A stretch of DNA of 64,000 nt from Kluyveromyces lactis (lineage: Eukaryota > Ascomycota > Saccharomycetes > Saccharomycetales > Saccharomycetaceae), in the NCBI RefSeq assembly GCF_000002515.2, contig NC_006041.1, forward strand, positions 744,001 to 808,000. Reading direction: 5' to 3'. This document shows positions 12,205 through 22,404 of this stretch, piece by piece. The position numbers and the translations under genes were made by a program. Positions within the stretch are counted from its first letter, which is position 1. Each line of letters starts with the position of its first letter. Below the pieces are notes generated by a model. It searched no databases. It saw only the letters and a program-made list of their open reading frames with translations, and was not told the origin of the DNA.

Positions 12205-14538
12205 CTATAATGCACTTGGAAATCTTCTTTCAAACTCTTTCATTTCTTTTCGAGATTGGAAAGGGCTACCCACAGAATCTTGATCGGAATCCTGCTCTTT
12301 AACTTCGGATTTTGCTGGGCTTGTTCTGAAAGATTTTGCCTTTAGGTGTTTAGGCTTAGGTGGAAGATTTGGCTTCAAATGAGCTGGTTTGGGTGGCGGT
12401 GCTGGTTTGGATTTAGGAGCCTCATGCACAGGAGTGATCACTGTACTTGATTTACGATTTGCATTGGATTTATGGTGGTCAGATATATCGGTTTTCCTCC
12501 CAATATCAGTATATTTCCCGTATCCAGTGGCAGAAGAGCGATTGGGTATATCATCTGCATTGATTAGATCTTTAACGCGCTTCTGGATCGAAGATGAAGT
12601 TTTCAAGGAAGAGGATCTTCTCAGTGATGATTTTGGTTTCTCCTTTTGTATATCTTCGATCAATTCATAGTCATTATTTTCCGGAACGAAGGAAAACGAG
12701 CTGGTGGACCGCCTATGGGATTTGGTGTTAGAAGAAGTATTTTCAGGAATGGATTTGCCTGAAGTACTTCTATACTTTCTTGCTTCTAAAGATGATTTTC
12801 TGGAACTGCTATCACCAGTGAACTGCATTGAGGAAATTCCCTTTCTTAATGCGTTAAATGCGGATTTTACGCTTTCACCGGTATTTTGTGCACTTCTAAT
12901 GGTTGAAAAGCCCCTCTTCTCTCCGGTGATAACTTTTTTCATCTTAGAACCTATTTTACGAGTCAAGCTACCGCCAGTTGAGGTAGCTTCCAAGGATTCC
13001 GCAGAAGACAGAGATGATGCGACTGATTTTCTAGACAGAGATCGTGAAAGACCCAGTTCTGATGGATGATCGCTGGTTTGAGTTTCAGAGTCCACATACT
13101 TTGGTCTATCTAAGGATGTTCTGTTTGATGCCAAGATACTTGAAATGGCACCTCTACCATTTCTTACTGGACTCACAGAGGCTCTAGGCACTACTGATTG
13201 CGATCTTGTCAGAAGATGAGGCTGTTGATATTCTAGTTGTGGTATTCTCATTGCCCTCGGTAGTGATTCCATTGTAGCAGAAGTAGACAAAAGAGCAGAT
13301 CTATCAATTTTGGAGAATGGATCTGAACTTGTGTAGTTTGAAACCGTCTGAGGAACTGTTTTTCCTGCAGGTTGCTTTTGTGAGAGTAAATCCTGCTGTG
13401 TGACCATAGGTTGACTCTTAGACACATGCAAATAAGGCAAGTGCTGAATAGATGCAGTTTTCGATGGAGTCTGTACGTTTGATACAACTTGGGGGGGCAG
13501 ATGCTGAGTTGAAACAGAAGTTGGCACAGTTGCCGGCACAGTCATCTGTGGCACATGAGGAGGTGGCGACACCCTTGGTTGTTCCTGTTTATCCATCATT
13601 CTTAACAGATAAAAGTTTTTGATTGGACATGGAATGCCTTGAATACGTGAAACCTCTTCTACCACTTGACAAATATTCGGACGTTTCAGAGGATCTACAC
13701 GTAACATGACACTTATCAAATTTTTCACTCTATCAGAATAACGTGGATAGGCTGGGAACTCGAATTTAGATGCTAAGATGGCAGATTCCCCATTTTTCTC
13801 GAACGGCGTAGTATAATAGCATGTTTTGTACAGGAAGACACCCAATGCCCAAATATCAGACTTCTCGTCTATCGGTAAACCACGGTATAAGTCGATCATT
13901 TCTGGACATCTGTACTGCGCCGTTGTATTTTTCATTATATCGTACTGGACATAGTTAAACTCCTCTGTATTTCTTGGCGCTCGAATGACACCAGACACTG
14001 ATCCGAAATCACAAAGCTTAAATTCATGATTTTTCGAGAGCAAGACATTCTCAATCTTAATATCTCTATGGATCAATGGTGGTTGCAGAGCATGCATAGC
14101 AGCAACACCTTGACTCACTTGACTCATGATATTGAGAATCTCAAACTCTTGAAGTCTATTCTGCAATCTGGTATTCATGAAATCGATAAGCCCACCGCCA
14201 GAACAGTATTCCATAAGCAAGTACACTTCATACATTCCTACGTTAACCGGAGACTTAGTGGCATGTGAATCGATATACGAAACAATGAATTTGTTGCCTC
14301 TAAGAGCCTTCATTGAATCCACTTCCGCCCTCAATGTGTTAAGACTTGCTTTGTCAGGAACAACAACTCTCTTTAAACATGCTACATTATCTGGGCATAC
14401 CGGATCTGGCGGGCTAATTTCAACGGAATATACATGCGCGAACCCACCGCTCGCGAGATATTTCAAAACCTTCACCTGATGCGATCCAACAGGCAATATG
14501 GTACCCGATGCGTATTTCTCAATTTGCGGCTGATTCAT
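12205..14538 (-). CDS. PRK1: Ark1/Prk1-family actin-patch serine/threonine kinase
   Basis: A 777-residue kinase starting MNQPQIEKYASGT, as I recall for S. cerevisiae Prk1 (810). The N-terminal kinase domain (about 20-300) has an atypical glycine loop (ASGGFAHVYS), LKRVVVPDK with the ATP lysine, HRDIKIENVLL, CDFGSVSG and a CPEMID substrate loop. The long Ser/Thr/Gln-rich C-terminus ends with proline-rich blocks (PAPPPKPAH, NLPPKPKHLK) typical of Abp1 SH3 ligands. The family phosphorylates Pan1, Sla1 and other endocytic coat proteins. In S. cerevisiae ARK1 and PRK1 are duplicate genes; this single gene corresponds to both, and the PRK1 symbol is a convenience. Frames upstream of this ATG lack an ATG initiator. 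Confidence 0.92.
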   Translation of the reverse strand: MNQPQIEKYASGTILPVGSHQVKVLKYLASGGFAHVYSVEISPPDPVCPDNVACLKRVVVPDKASLNTLRAEVDSMKALRGNKFIVSYIDSHATKSPVNVGMYEVYLLMEYCSGGGLIDFMNTRLQNRLQEFEILNIMSQVSQGVAAMHALQPPLIHRDIKIENVLLSKNHEFKLCDFGSVSGVIRAPRNTEEFNYVQYDIMKNTTAQYRCPEMIDLYRGLPIDEKSDIWALGVFLYKTCYYTTPFEKNGESAILASKFEFPAYPRYSDRVKNLISVMLRVDPLKRPNICQVVEEVSRIQGIPCPIKNFYLLRMMDKQEQPRVSPPPHVPQMTVPATVPTSVSTQHLPPQVVSNVQTPSKTASIQHLPYLHVSKSQPMVTQQDLLSQKQPAGKTVPQTVSNYTSSDPFSKIDRSALLSTSATMESLPRAMRIPQLEYQQPHLLTRSQSVVPRASVSPVRNGRGAISSILASNRTSLDRPKYVDSETQTSDHPSELGLSRSLSRKSVASSLSSAESLEATSTGGSLTRKIGSKMKKVITGEKRGFSTIRSAQNTGESVKSAFNALRKGISSMQFTGDSSSRKSSLEARKYRSTSGKSIPENTSSNTKSHRRSTSSFSFVPENNDYELIEDIQKEKPKSSLRRSSSLKTSSSIQKRVKDLINADDIPNRSSATGYGKYTDIGRKTDISDHHKSNANRKSSTVITPVHEAPKSKPAPPPKPAHLKPNLPPKPKHLKAKSFRTSPAKSEVKEQDSDQDSVGSPFQSRKEMKEFERRFPSAL

Positions 14539-15479
14539 TTTAAAGATCCATATAGATGTGAATTCAGAATGCAAAGAAAAAGAGAAAAGCCAGCAGTTAA
14601 AATACAGTAAGCGTATAACGCCAACACAAATGGGTTAACCTTCGAGAAAACTTTTGCAAATGCCGTCTTTCCTACGTGCTCTCTTGTACTGTGACCTATA
14701 GCACAAAAGTATATAAGCAAATTGATGGAAATTTGTCCAGGCAGAATGAAGTAAAAAAAAATAATGCAAAACTCACAATTGATAAAAGTGCACCACTTGG
14801 ATGAACTATGAAATGCAAAAAAAATAAATGTAAGGATAAAACCCCGTAGCTTGGTGGAACTACTATGCTTCTTGTTGCCCTGCTCAACGCTGTAAACCTC
14901 ATTGAATAGCACTTAATTTACCAAATCTATAATTTTTTATATGAAAAAAAAACTGACTTCCATTTTCAATGTTCAAGCCTGATTTTTTTGTCAACATTGG
15001 AAAATGTTAATAGGGGCGGGTCCCTAAAAAGAGTGATAACAACTGCAAGGAAAAAGGAACAATAGGTGAAGGCAAGTCTTGGACCCTGGTGCTTACTTGT
15101 GCCCTTATTTTTTGTGGAGAAAAGTTTCTCAGCAGGGAATAGTTACAGCGGTGGCCTTGTGGTTTTGCTAAGGCCTCCTATGCTAATAAACATTAATTTG
15201 GAATAATGTGGCTTAAAAAAAAGTGATGGAATATATGGTTCTCTTCAGCCTGTGAGATGTCAAGATGTTGATGTTTTTTATCTAACCATTTCAGTCACGT
15301 GCCACCAGATCTGGATCTTCAGAATCAGATGAATCGATATTTGTTATTAGCTGCATGTCTATGTAACATATTGCTACTTATCCGTCAATTAGATTGGTAG
15401 CTACTCGATTATTGTTCCTGAGCGGTCTCGCCACCATGCGCCATGAGTTTGGAAAAATATACGAAAAACCATAAGATCT
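14539..15479. other. Intergenic: kinase 5' flank and tRNA-Ile upstream region
   Basis: About 940 bases with no credible protein gene. The central part (about 15000-15230) is less AT-rich than typical spacer and has AACATT/AATGTT inverted copies near 14995-15010. An E-box core CACGTG lies near 15297. Ty-type elements often sit upstream of tRNA genes, so I looked for a solo LTR but found no matching terminal repeats or target-site duplication. Confidence 0.45.
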
Positions 15480-15553
15480 GGTTCCTTGGCCCAGTTGGTT
15501 AAGGCACCGTGCTAATAACGCGGGGATCAGCGGTTCGATCCCGCTAGGAACCA
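15480..15553 (+). tRNA. tRNA-Ile, anticodon AAU
   Basis: A 74-base intronless tRNA. The acceptor strands GGTTCCT (15480-15486) and AGGAACC (15546-15552) pair fully, with discriminator A at 15553. The anticodon stem CCGTG/CGCGG encloses loop CTAATAA, with anticodon AAT at 15514-15516 (read as IAU, decoding AUU/AUC/AUA). The A box lies in TGGCCCAGTTGG and the B box in GGTTCGATCCC. It differs from S. cerevisiae tRNA-Ile(AAU), as recalled, mainly by compensated changes in the acceptor stem. A T5 run at 15557-15561 serves as the Pol III terminator. Confidence 0.97.
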
Positions 15554-15717
15554 TTCTTTTTACCATTTCCTTCCACCTTCGAACATGAATCTTTCTTTTT
15601 CAGTAGTTAAAGCTATTATTTTTGATTAGAGGTAGAAAAGATTCATCTCATCCCATCGAGTAAACTAGTTTGTTAAAGTCTACTGCACTATAACCAGTCA
15701 CGGTGCGAAGTCCCACA

Positions 15718-16986
15718 ATGTCCTTCAACAAATACAAATGTCGCTACTTTGAAGAAAACAACTGGTGCTTGAAATTGCAACCTCTATATCAACATGGATT
15801 GATGACATCGATAAGTGACGGCTCAGTGCATTTATTGGATTGGGGCAACTTGAAAACCATATCCAGTATTCAATGCCATACAACCTCCATCAACGATATG
15901 AAAGTTATAAACTCCGATTTTGATACTGGTGCTGTGTTCGCTACTGCAGCAGAGGACGGTGTTAAAGTTTGGGATATTAGAGCCCGAAACAATGTTGCGT
16001 CTCTTCAAAACGATAAAGCATCTCCCTTCTTCTCATTAGATTCAAGGCACAATATGTTAGCATGTGGCACAGAACTAAAGGATTACGATGCTGAATTGCA
16101 TATTTATGATATAAGAAACTGGACTAAACCTGTGCGGTCATTTGTGGACTCGCATCATGATGACATTACAGATATAAAATTCCATCCATGCGACTCAAAC
16201 TTGCTGATGAGTGGGTCTACTGATGGTTACGTCAACATCTATGATTTGACTCAAGACGATGAGGAGGATGCACTACATCAAGTTATCAACTTTGCTTCCA
16301 TCCATTCTTGTGGATGGCTTGGCCCGAAAAGGATTTGGAGTTTGTCGCATATGGAAACTTTTGGTATTCACGAATTGAACGATAAATCAGATGAAATGAT
16401 AGAGCCTAAACCACTAGAATTTGGAGACGTAAGAGATAAGTGGGGTTGTGACTATGTTATTGATATATACCCATCTTTCATTGCAACTGGAAAAACTCAT
16501 GAAAGTCAAGGTGAACTCAAGATAATACCATTCCAAAATGAACAAGTTGATGTTTCTAGTGCCCTGGTAATACCTGATGCACACGGAAATGAAGTGATAA
16601 GAGATGTGCTTATTCCAAAAAATCAAACTTCCCTCCTATACTCTTGTGGTGAAGATGGTTACGTTAATGTATGGAAGGACACTACGAACTCTTTAAACGT
16701 TCCACACAACTTTTGGGATTATACACTACCATTCACAGCATTTGAAAACTCTGTCAGAGAAATTGAAATGGATATGGGACAAGAAACAATGCAGCACGAA
16801 TCATCCTCAACATCTGAACAGGATTCTACTTCTACTGGTAGTGATGATGAACATAAAGAAAAGAAAGATAAGAAGGAGAAGAAGCACAGCAAGAAGAATA
16901 AACATGGGAAAAAAGATAGGAAGAGTGATAAAAAATCCAAGTCTAAATCCAAGAAGGAGAAAGAACACCGTTATAAACCTTATTAA
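15718..16986 (+). CDS. WD40-repeat protein, WDR89-like (YNL035C ortholog)
   Basis: A 422-residue protein from ATG (MSFNKYKCRYFEENNW). A few codons upstream the frame would start only at GTG, so this ATG is used; its context CCACAATGTCC is good. WD-type repeats can be followed over about residues 20-345, with typical ends DGVKVWDIRARN, AELHIYDIRNWT, STDGYVNIYDL and EDGYVNVWKD. The last 70 residues are a Ser/Asp/Glu stretch followed by a Lys-rich tail (KKEKKHSKKNKHGKK). By fold and synteny with BDP1/GPI15 it corresponds to the uncharacterised nuclear S. cerevisiae YNL035C. Function is unknown; a scaffold role is inferred only from the fold. Confidence 0.85.
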   Translation: MSFNKYKCRYFEENNWCLKLQPLYQHGLMTSISDGSVHLLDWGNLKTISSIQCHTTSINDMKVINSDFDTGAVFATAAEDGVKVWDIRARNNVASLQNDKASPFFSLDSRHNMLACGTELKDYDAELHIYDIRNWTKPVRSFVDSHHDDITDIKFHPCDSNLLMSGSTDGYVNIYDLTQDDEEDALHQVINFASIHSCGWLGPKRIWSLSHMETFGIHELNDKSDEMIEPKPLEFGDVRDKWGCDYVIDIYPSFIATGKTHESQGELKIIPFQNEQVDVSSALVIPDAHGNEVIRDVLIPKNQTSLLYSCGEDGYVNVWKDTTNSLNVPHNFWDYTLPFTAFENSVREIEMDMGQETMQHESSSTSEQDSTSTGSDDEHKEKKDKKEKKHSKKNKHGKKDRKSDKKSKSKSKKEKEHRYKPY

Positions 16987-17241
16987 TATTGTGTATGCTA
17001 TTATCTTCTTTTACATGAACAGTCTATTTAATGCCTTCGCATATTTAAAATATACACTTATTACCCGGATATATGTCACTGTGCCTTGTTTGATTGACGA
17101 AAATATGGAATTTTGTAATAAATATGATAGTAAACATTAATATGGCGACAGTGCTATATATTTTGATGAATGCACTATTCATTAGGTAGTAGCTAACATA
17201 CAACAAAGAATCTTTGAAGCTACACTACCCAGCTGACAACC

Positions 17242-18957
17242 ATGAGTAGTGTTGTGAATAAAAGCGCCAAGCGCTTTGTTCCTAAATTAAGAGAAAGACG
17301 GATACTGAACTCCACACCGGCTCCAACTGTGGTACCACCAGTGTCCGATGACATAACCAAGTCTACTGCTGAAGATTCCCATGAAAATGAAGCCGATAAC
17401 GAGGACGGACTGAATGAGTCTAGTACAGATAATACGGAGCCAAAAAGAAGTGATGAAGAATCCAAAATTAACGAAACTGTTGACGAGGACGATCCACTAA
17501 GTCAAACAACTTTAGTCAAGAATTTGAACCCATCAAGAACCAGCACTCAGATACCGGTTGTCACAGTATCAAGTGCTACCAACCGCCGTAGGTCTAGTAG
17601 ACTAGACTCGCTCTCTGGAACTAAACCTACTTTCAAGTCTGGTTTCATGGGGCCTGGTTCCTTGAATACGGGAAATGTACCAGAAAGAAGCAGAAGGCTC
17701 TCCAGTATATCCACAGGGTCACTGAGAAAGAAGAGTTTAACAGTTAATTCGGAGAATGATTCTTCACTGCAAGCAATTAAGCGGAGACGAATGTCATCAA
17801 GATCCTCAACCGGAAAAGGACCGGGTAAAGTTCAAAGGATTAGTATAGTATCACGGATGAGTAGTCCAGACGACGATTCATTAACTGCAAAACCAGCTGG
17901 TGACTCTGAAAACTGCGACGATATCTTCCAAAGAACTGATGATCTTTATCAGAAATACACCATTACCAATTTGAAGATGATTCCAAAGAAAATAGCGGAC
18001 AAAGATTCATCCAAATACTTGATAGACGAAGAAAACTTTACTATGGCGGACCTATGTAAACCAACGCTTCCCATAGGTGAAATATCTGAGAATTTTAGCA
18101 GGGCTAAGGAAGCTGCCAAGCTAAAGATTGAAAGGAGAAGAAAACGCAGGGAACTACGAGAAATGGCTAGAAAAGAGTTCAAGTCCTTGAATGAACTAGT
18201 AACGGAAGAAGAAAAACAATTGAAAGAGGAAAGAAAGAAAGCCGCCCAGGATCTTTTTGATACGGAAGTGCCAGATGAGAAACCCCATCAAGGTATTCAA
18301 TTGAAGATGGCCGCAGATGGATCTATGGTTGTTGATGAGGAATCTATGGTTGTCGACAGACATAAGAACGCGTCTCTTGAAAATTCATCTAAAGAAAAAA
18401 TTCAGAACAATCCATTCGAAAATTTATACAATTCTGCTACGTACGGTCGTCAGCAGTTTACAGATCCATGGACTATTGAAGAAATGATCAAGTTTTATCA
18501 GGCGTTATCAATGTGGGGGACAGATTTCAATCTAATATCTCAACTGTTTCCTTATAGGTCAAGGCGGCAAATCAAATCAAAATTTGTGAACGAAGAAAAA
18601 AAGCATCCTGTCATGATAGAACTTGCATTGAGATCTAAGCTTCCGCCAAACTTTGAACAGTATTGCAAAGAAACAAGAAAAAATATCGGCACGGTTACTG
18701 AGTTCAACAAGCGCTTAGATCAACTACAAGTGGAACATGAAGAGCATCTAAAGCAAATTGAAGTAGAACGTCAAAATGCTAGAGAGCAAGACATCAAGCA
18801 ACAAACTGTTAAAGAGCATGAAAGATCACAAAAAGGTAAACATGGAGGTAGGTACGATCAACTCAAAGGATACAGAAAATCGGAAATCGTTCTTGGATCT
18901 ATCGATGACCTCAAAAAGAAGAGAGCTGAGGAAGCAGCTATTGAAGCTCAAACTTAG
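17242..18957 (+). CDS. BDP1: TFIIIB subunit Bdp1 (B'')
   Basis: A 571-residue protein, slightly shorter than S. cerevisiae Bdp1 (594). The N-terminal half is Ser/Thr/Arg-rich and low in complexity. The core contains an extended SANT domain at about 405-460 (DPWTIEEMIKFYQALSMWGTDFNLISQLFPYRSRRQIKSKF), preceded by a charged helical region and followed by the tail block KGKHGGRYDQLKGYRKSEIVLGSIDDL. Bdp1 joins Brf1 and TBP in TFIIIB and completes Pol III initiation complexes at tRNA and 5S genes; a tRNA gene lies 1.7 kb upstream by coincidence. GPI15 follows on the same strand, as the neighbouring S. cerevisiae genes YNL039W and YNL038W would predict. Confidence 0.95.
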   Translation: MSSVVNKSAKRFVPKLRERRILNSTPAPTVVPPVSDDITKSTAEDSHENEADNEDGLNESSTDNTEPKRSDEESKINETVDEDDPLSQTTLVKNLNPSRTSTQIPVVTVSSATNRRRSSRLDSLSGTKPTFKSGFMGPGSLNTGNVPERSRRLSSISTGSLRKKSLTVNSENDSSLQAIKRRRMSSRSSTGKGPGKVQRISIVSRMSSPDDDSLTAKPAGDSENCDDIFQRTDDLYQKYTITNLKMIPKKIADKDSSKYLIDEENFTMADLCKPTLPIGEISENFSRAKEAAKLKIERRRKRRELREMARKEFKSLNELVTEEEKQLKEERKKAAQDLFDTEVPDEKPHQGIQLKMAADGSMVVDEESMVVDRHKNASLENSSKEKIQNNPFENLYNSATYGRQQFTDPWTIEEMIKFYQALSMWGTDFNLISQLFPYRSRRQIKSKFVNEEKKHPVMIELALRSKLPPNFEQYCKETRKNIGTVTEFNKRLDQLQVEHEEHLKQIEVERQNAREQDIKQQTVKEHERSQKGKHGGRYDQLKGYRKSEIVLGSIDDLKKKRAEEAAIEAQT

Positions 18958-19183
18958 TATAATATTAAGTATGTATCTCTAAAATATTTGATCTGTCTTA
19001 AGAAAGGACTCTTTCAACCTGAATTCATATTCATGGAGTTGTGCAGACTCTAACATGTTGTCATTTTCTTAAAATTCAAGACGAAAAACACGAAAGTTTA
19101 TTCAAAAAACCCTTTGCATGATTAAAGGTAGTGATTAATTAAGAGAAGTAACCTCTGACTGGCTTTTACTTGGTACGACAAGT

Positions 19184-19888
19184 ATGACTGTCACCACAAT
19201 AGAGCATAATAATAATGTTGCTATTAAATTTGTCTCGACAAACAGATCAGTTAGCCGTATCATCTCAAGACAACAATCTATTATCTTTCTCTATGTTATA
19301 TTATCAATTATCAGACTATCATACGCAGATACATGGCCGGCTCTAAAATATGTGAATCCAATTTGTCTCCTCCTTTTCATTAGAGTACCAATTATAGATT
19401 CAGTACAGTCTATTGCCAACCAGGGCATTCAAATATCATGTTCGGGAGGGCTTTTGTTGTTCCCCAGGGATTGGAATTATGCATTATTCACAAGTATCAA
19501 ATTCATCCCTCAGGATGAGATAGAAGACATTTTCATCAACGAAGCCTTCAGAGGATTACAAGTCATATACTATCTTGCAGTGTTGGTCAAGAACCAGAAG
19601 AAGCTACAGGTACTATTTGAGGTATGTCACGTGATTTAATAATAACCATCATTTATAGTAGTAATTCATCTGTGAGATGCAACTATCAACTAGTGGCAAC
19701 ATTCCGACTTTTTGCTGGAAAATACCATACTAACCAATTACATTGACTGTTAAAATCAGAGAACCTTACCTAGACTGCAAGATTTAGTGCCAGTTTACAG
19801 TAAAATCCATGCAAACCTTTTTGTAGATAGTGATTTCAAAAGAAAACATCAACATAATAATTCCATAAACAGATTTTCGAAGAGATGA
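19184..19888 (+). CDS. GPI15: Gpi15 (PIG-H), GPI-GlcNAc transferase subunit; two exons
   Basis: Exon 1 is 19184-19621 (146 codons), exon 2 is 19760-19888 (42 codons plus TGA), joined in phase 0 for 188 residues. Exon 1 carries two hydrophobic segments (about 28-48 and 55-75) and the PIG-H domain with ISCSGGLLLFPRDW, FIPQDEIEDIFINEAF and LQVLFE. Exon 2 continues RTLPRLQDLVPVYSKIHANL, which looks like the PIG-H C-terminus. Without splicing the frame would end after five intron-encoded residues. Gpi15 belongs to the ER complex that transfers GlcNAc to phosphatidylinositol, the first step of GPI-anchor synthesis. S. cerevisiae GPI15 also has an intron and is next to BDP1. Confidence 0.9.
19622..19759 (+). 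other. GPI15: Spliceosomal intron in GPI15
   Basis: The 138-base intron has the canonical 5' site GTATGT at 19622-19627, the branch point TACTAAC at 19728-19734 and 3' AG at 19758-19759, about 26 bases past the branch adenosine. A perfect E-box palindrome TCACGTGA (19627-19634) overlaps the last base of the 5' splice motif. Confidence 0.9.
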
Positions 19889-20001
19889 GGTGAATGAAGT
19901 CTCTAAGTATACAAGGCAGACAGGTGGAAATAGTCTCTGTCAACAGTTTCACTAAGTTCTCTATCAACTAACTTTATCAAATTTTTTGCTGGCAAACTAA
20001 A

Positions 20002-20973
20002 ATGGCACGGAAATTGAAGGGGAAGATATCATCCAAAGGACTTAAAGGTGCTTTGTTAAATCATCAAGCTAGAGAAGAAAGGGCCAAAAAGATTCAGCAA
20101 CGAGAGAAACATGTGGCAGCTAAGGGTAAGCCGACTAAACAACCTTTAAGACAAAAGGAACAACAACAAGTGAGAGGGTCAGGATTTTTACCATTTTCTT
20201 CAGATTCAACTCTGTTCTTGGTTGGTGAGGGTGATTTTTCATTCGCGAAGAGCATTATTGAACAGCAATACATTCAACCAGAAAATCTTATTATAACCAG
20301 TTTTGACAGTGGAATCAAAGAGTTAAAGCTAAAGTATCCACATAGCTTCGAAGAAAACTACAATTTCCTTAAAGAGAATGAAGTCGTCATGCTGTTCGGG
20401 ATCGATGCAACAAACTTAAAAAAATCTTTGAAGATCACGAAAAAGACTCCATGGCAGAAAGTAGTGGGGAATTCATGGACTACAAAGAAACTGGATTTCA
20501 TCTTATTCAATTTTCCACATACAGGTCGTGGAATAAAAGATCAAGGCAGAAATATTCACGAACATCAACAATTGGTGTACAAATACTTTGATAGTTGTAA
20601 GCAGCTGTTCAGACTCGTAAACAGTAGCCAGATTATGTTAAACTCAAGCATTTCTATGGGTGGATACTCACTAAATAATGAAACTCGAGTTGATGATGAA
20701 GGTTATGGAAAAGTGGTTCTTTCTCTATTTAGTGGCGAACCATACGATTCATGGCAAATAAAAATACTAGCGAAAGATAACGGTTGGAAAGTGGATAGAT
20801 CAGGGAAATTCGACTGGTCCAAGTTTCCAGGGTATCATCACAAGCGTACCAATAGTGAAATGGATACTACCAAACCAGCTGAGGAAAGAGATGCCAGAAT
20901 GTACGTTTTCGAAATGTTCAATAAACGTAAACATTCCAAAAAACCTTTGAAAGACGACAGCGATGATGAATAA
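20002..20973 (+). CDS. BMT5: 25S rRNA uridine-N3 methyltransferase Bmt5
   Basis: A 323-residue protein with a basic N-terminus (MARKLKGKISSKGLKGALLNHQ), then a DUF2431-type Rossmann methyltransferase domain. Visible are LFLVGEGDFSFAKSII (AdoMet motif I, about 72-87), ITSFDS, the block FDFILFNFPHTGRGIKDQGRNI with conserved NFPH, and the late block SLFSGEPYDSWQIKILA. S. cerevisiae Bmt5 (YIL096C) makes m3U2634 in 25S rRNA. The upstream GAGATGAGGT at 19880 is one base away from a PAC box and overlaps the end of GPI15. Its stop is 24 bases from the converging FYV10 stop. Confidence 0.92.
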   Translation: MARKLKGKISSKGLKGALLNHQAREERAKKIQQREKHVAAKGKPTKQPLRQKEQQQVRGSGFLPFSSDSTLFLVGEGDFSFAKSIIEQQYIQPENLIITSFDSGIKELKLKYPHSFEENYNFLKENEVVMLFGIDATNLKKSLKITKKTPWQKVVGNSWTTKKLDFILFNFPHTGRGIKDQGRNIHEHQQLVYKYFDSCKQLFRLVNSSQIMLNSSISMGGYSLNNETRVDDEGYGKVVLSLFSGEPYDSWQIKILAKDNGWKVDRSGKFDWSKFPGYHHKRTNSEMDTTKPAEERDARMYVFEMFNKRKHSKKPLKDDSDDE

Positions 20974-20997
20974 GAAAATACATATTCTCTATTATAT

Positions 20998-22404
20998 CTA
21001 AGTAGGATACATTTTGATAAAGTCTGTTGTAGCATATATTGATTTATCAATAGGGTCCATCACTTGGTTTTCTTTAAGTTTAGTGTACCCCATTTTGTTT
21101 AGTTTTCGAGATAATGATATTAGCTTTTCAGAGTCGTAAATATTGCCATTTGGCAACATTACTGGATTTTCAAATAAACTCGATTGGATATGATGGGCAA
21201 ATGGTAAGTTTTCAGATAGAGGGAATATGTCATGATTGCATACGGGACAATCTGTATTGACAACGTTAGATTTAATGTATTCATTTACTTCCGGATTTTC
21301 ATGAGGGATTAGTTGCGCGGAAATGGTGTGACCACAATCCTTTGTTTTTAACGAAGAGATTCCTAAGGATATATATATTAATAGTGGATCGTGGTAAGAT
21401 ATTTTGTAGAGTGAGTAAAATTCATGTAGGAACATTTTATTCAAACTTTCCCATCTCTCGTGGTCCAATAATGGACCATATCGACATAATTCAGCATTGT
21501 GAACAACGTTACTAGAAGAAATTGATGACAACGGATGTGGTCGATACATTTGTTTTCTAAAATAGGCATGAAACAACTTTTGTTCGTTTGTTACTTCGTC
21601 GTCACGACCATTGTTGAGGCAGCTTTTGAAGAAAGCAAGAATACCCGCTGCCAGTTTTAGTTCTTTGGGATATATATTTGCGAAATGGGCAAGGTGTGTT
21701 TGGAAGCACCTGATTGCTGCTTTATAATCGGAACATCGTACTAATTCAATGTACTCCTGCAATAACGCTTGGAACTGTAAATGCGAACCTTTTTCTGTCA
21801 AGTGCGCAGAGTTATTTTCAATCCACTCTAATAGAGGACGAAGGTTTTTATTTTCTATAAGTTCCATAGATATCTGATTAGCTTCTATGAGAACTTCGTA
21901 ATCAATCAAATCCTCTAATCCCCTAGTCTTTATAAACTCTATGCCAGAGTTTGATGCAATCTTGTTTTTATGATCTATAGAATTCGAACCATGCCTTACC
22001 AAATAATCGGCAATTAACAAATCCGTGTATGACCTGTACCATTTTAGAAGCTTGTCAGTGTTAGAATCATATTTGAATCTTTCAAACTGCTTGAAGTATT
22101 CTACTCTCTTCTCAATCCTTTCTAAAATTGTTAACTCATTATCATGTAGTTGCGATAGTCTCTTCTGCAAAATGTTCACTGTGTTGATTATATCATTCAA
22201 TTTTTCTATTGATTGCTCATCCTTATTTGGATCTTCAAGTAAAGTGTTCAAAGTAGCGAATTGTCCCTGTAGCTCTACTGAATAGCTTGTATATAGGTTG
22301 TTGAATTTATCCCAGTTTCGCTTTAACAATTCGGAAGGAATGTTAAACTGCTGCTGGTTTAATTTTAGGTGAAAATCGACATTAGGTTCGTTTAACGAAG
22401 TCAT
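20998..22404 (-). CDS. FYV10: Fyv10/Gid9, GID/CTLH ubiquitin-ligase subunit
   Basis: A 468-residue protein with a helical N-terminus, a LisH/CTLH-type region (about 150-250, including IEWIENNSAHL and FQALLQEYIELVR) and a C-terminal degenerate RING of the Gid type (about 385-465: CPVCNHDIFPLSENLPFAHH...MLPNGNIYD). Gid9 pairs with Gid2 to form the catalytic core of the GID E3 ligase, which degrades gluconeogenic enzymes such as Fbp1 when glucose returns. In S. cerevisiae it neighbours BMT5 (YIL097W/YIL096C), as here. Confidence 0.93.
   Translation of the reverse strand: MTSLNEPNVDFHLKLNQQQFNIPSELLKRNWDKFNNLYTSYSVELQGQFATLNTLLEDPNKDEQSIEKLNDIINTVNILQKRLSQLHDNELTILERIEKRVEYFKQFERFKYDSNTDKLLKWYRSYTDLLIADYLVRHGSNSIDHKNKIASNSGIEFIKTRGLEDLIDYEVLIEANQISMELIENKNLRPLLEWIENNSAHLTEKGSHLQFQALLQEYIELVRCSDYKAAIRCFQTHLAHFANIYPKELKLAAGILAFFKSCLNNGRDDEVTNEQKLFHAYFRKQMYRPHPLSSISSSNVVHNAELCRYGPLLDHERWESLNKMFLHEFYSLYKISYHDPLLIYISLGISSLKTKDCGHTISAQLIPHENPEVNEYIKSNVVNTDCPVCNHDIFPLSENLPFAHHIQSSLFENPVMLPNGNIYDSEKLISLSRKLNKMGYTKLKENQVMDPIDKSIYATTDFIKMYPT

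Noticed and set aside
15005-15195. Solo LTR of a Ty-like element upstream of tRNA-Ile
   Set aside because: A TGTT...AACA span can be drawn, but there is no matching internal LTR feature, no target-site duplication and no second copy in the window.
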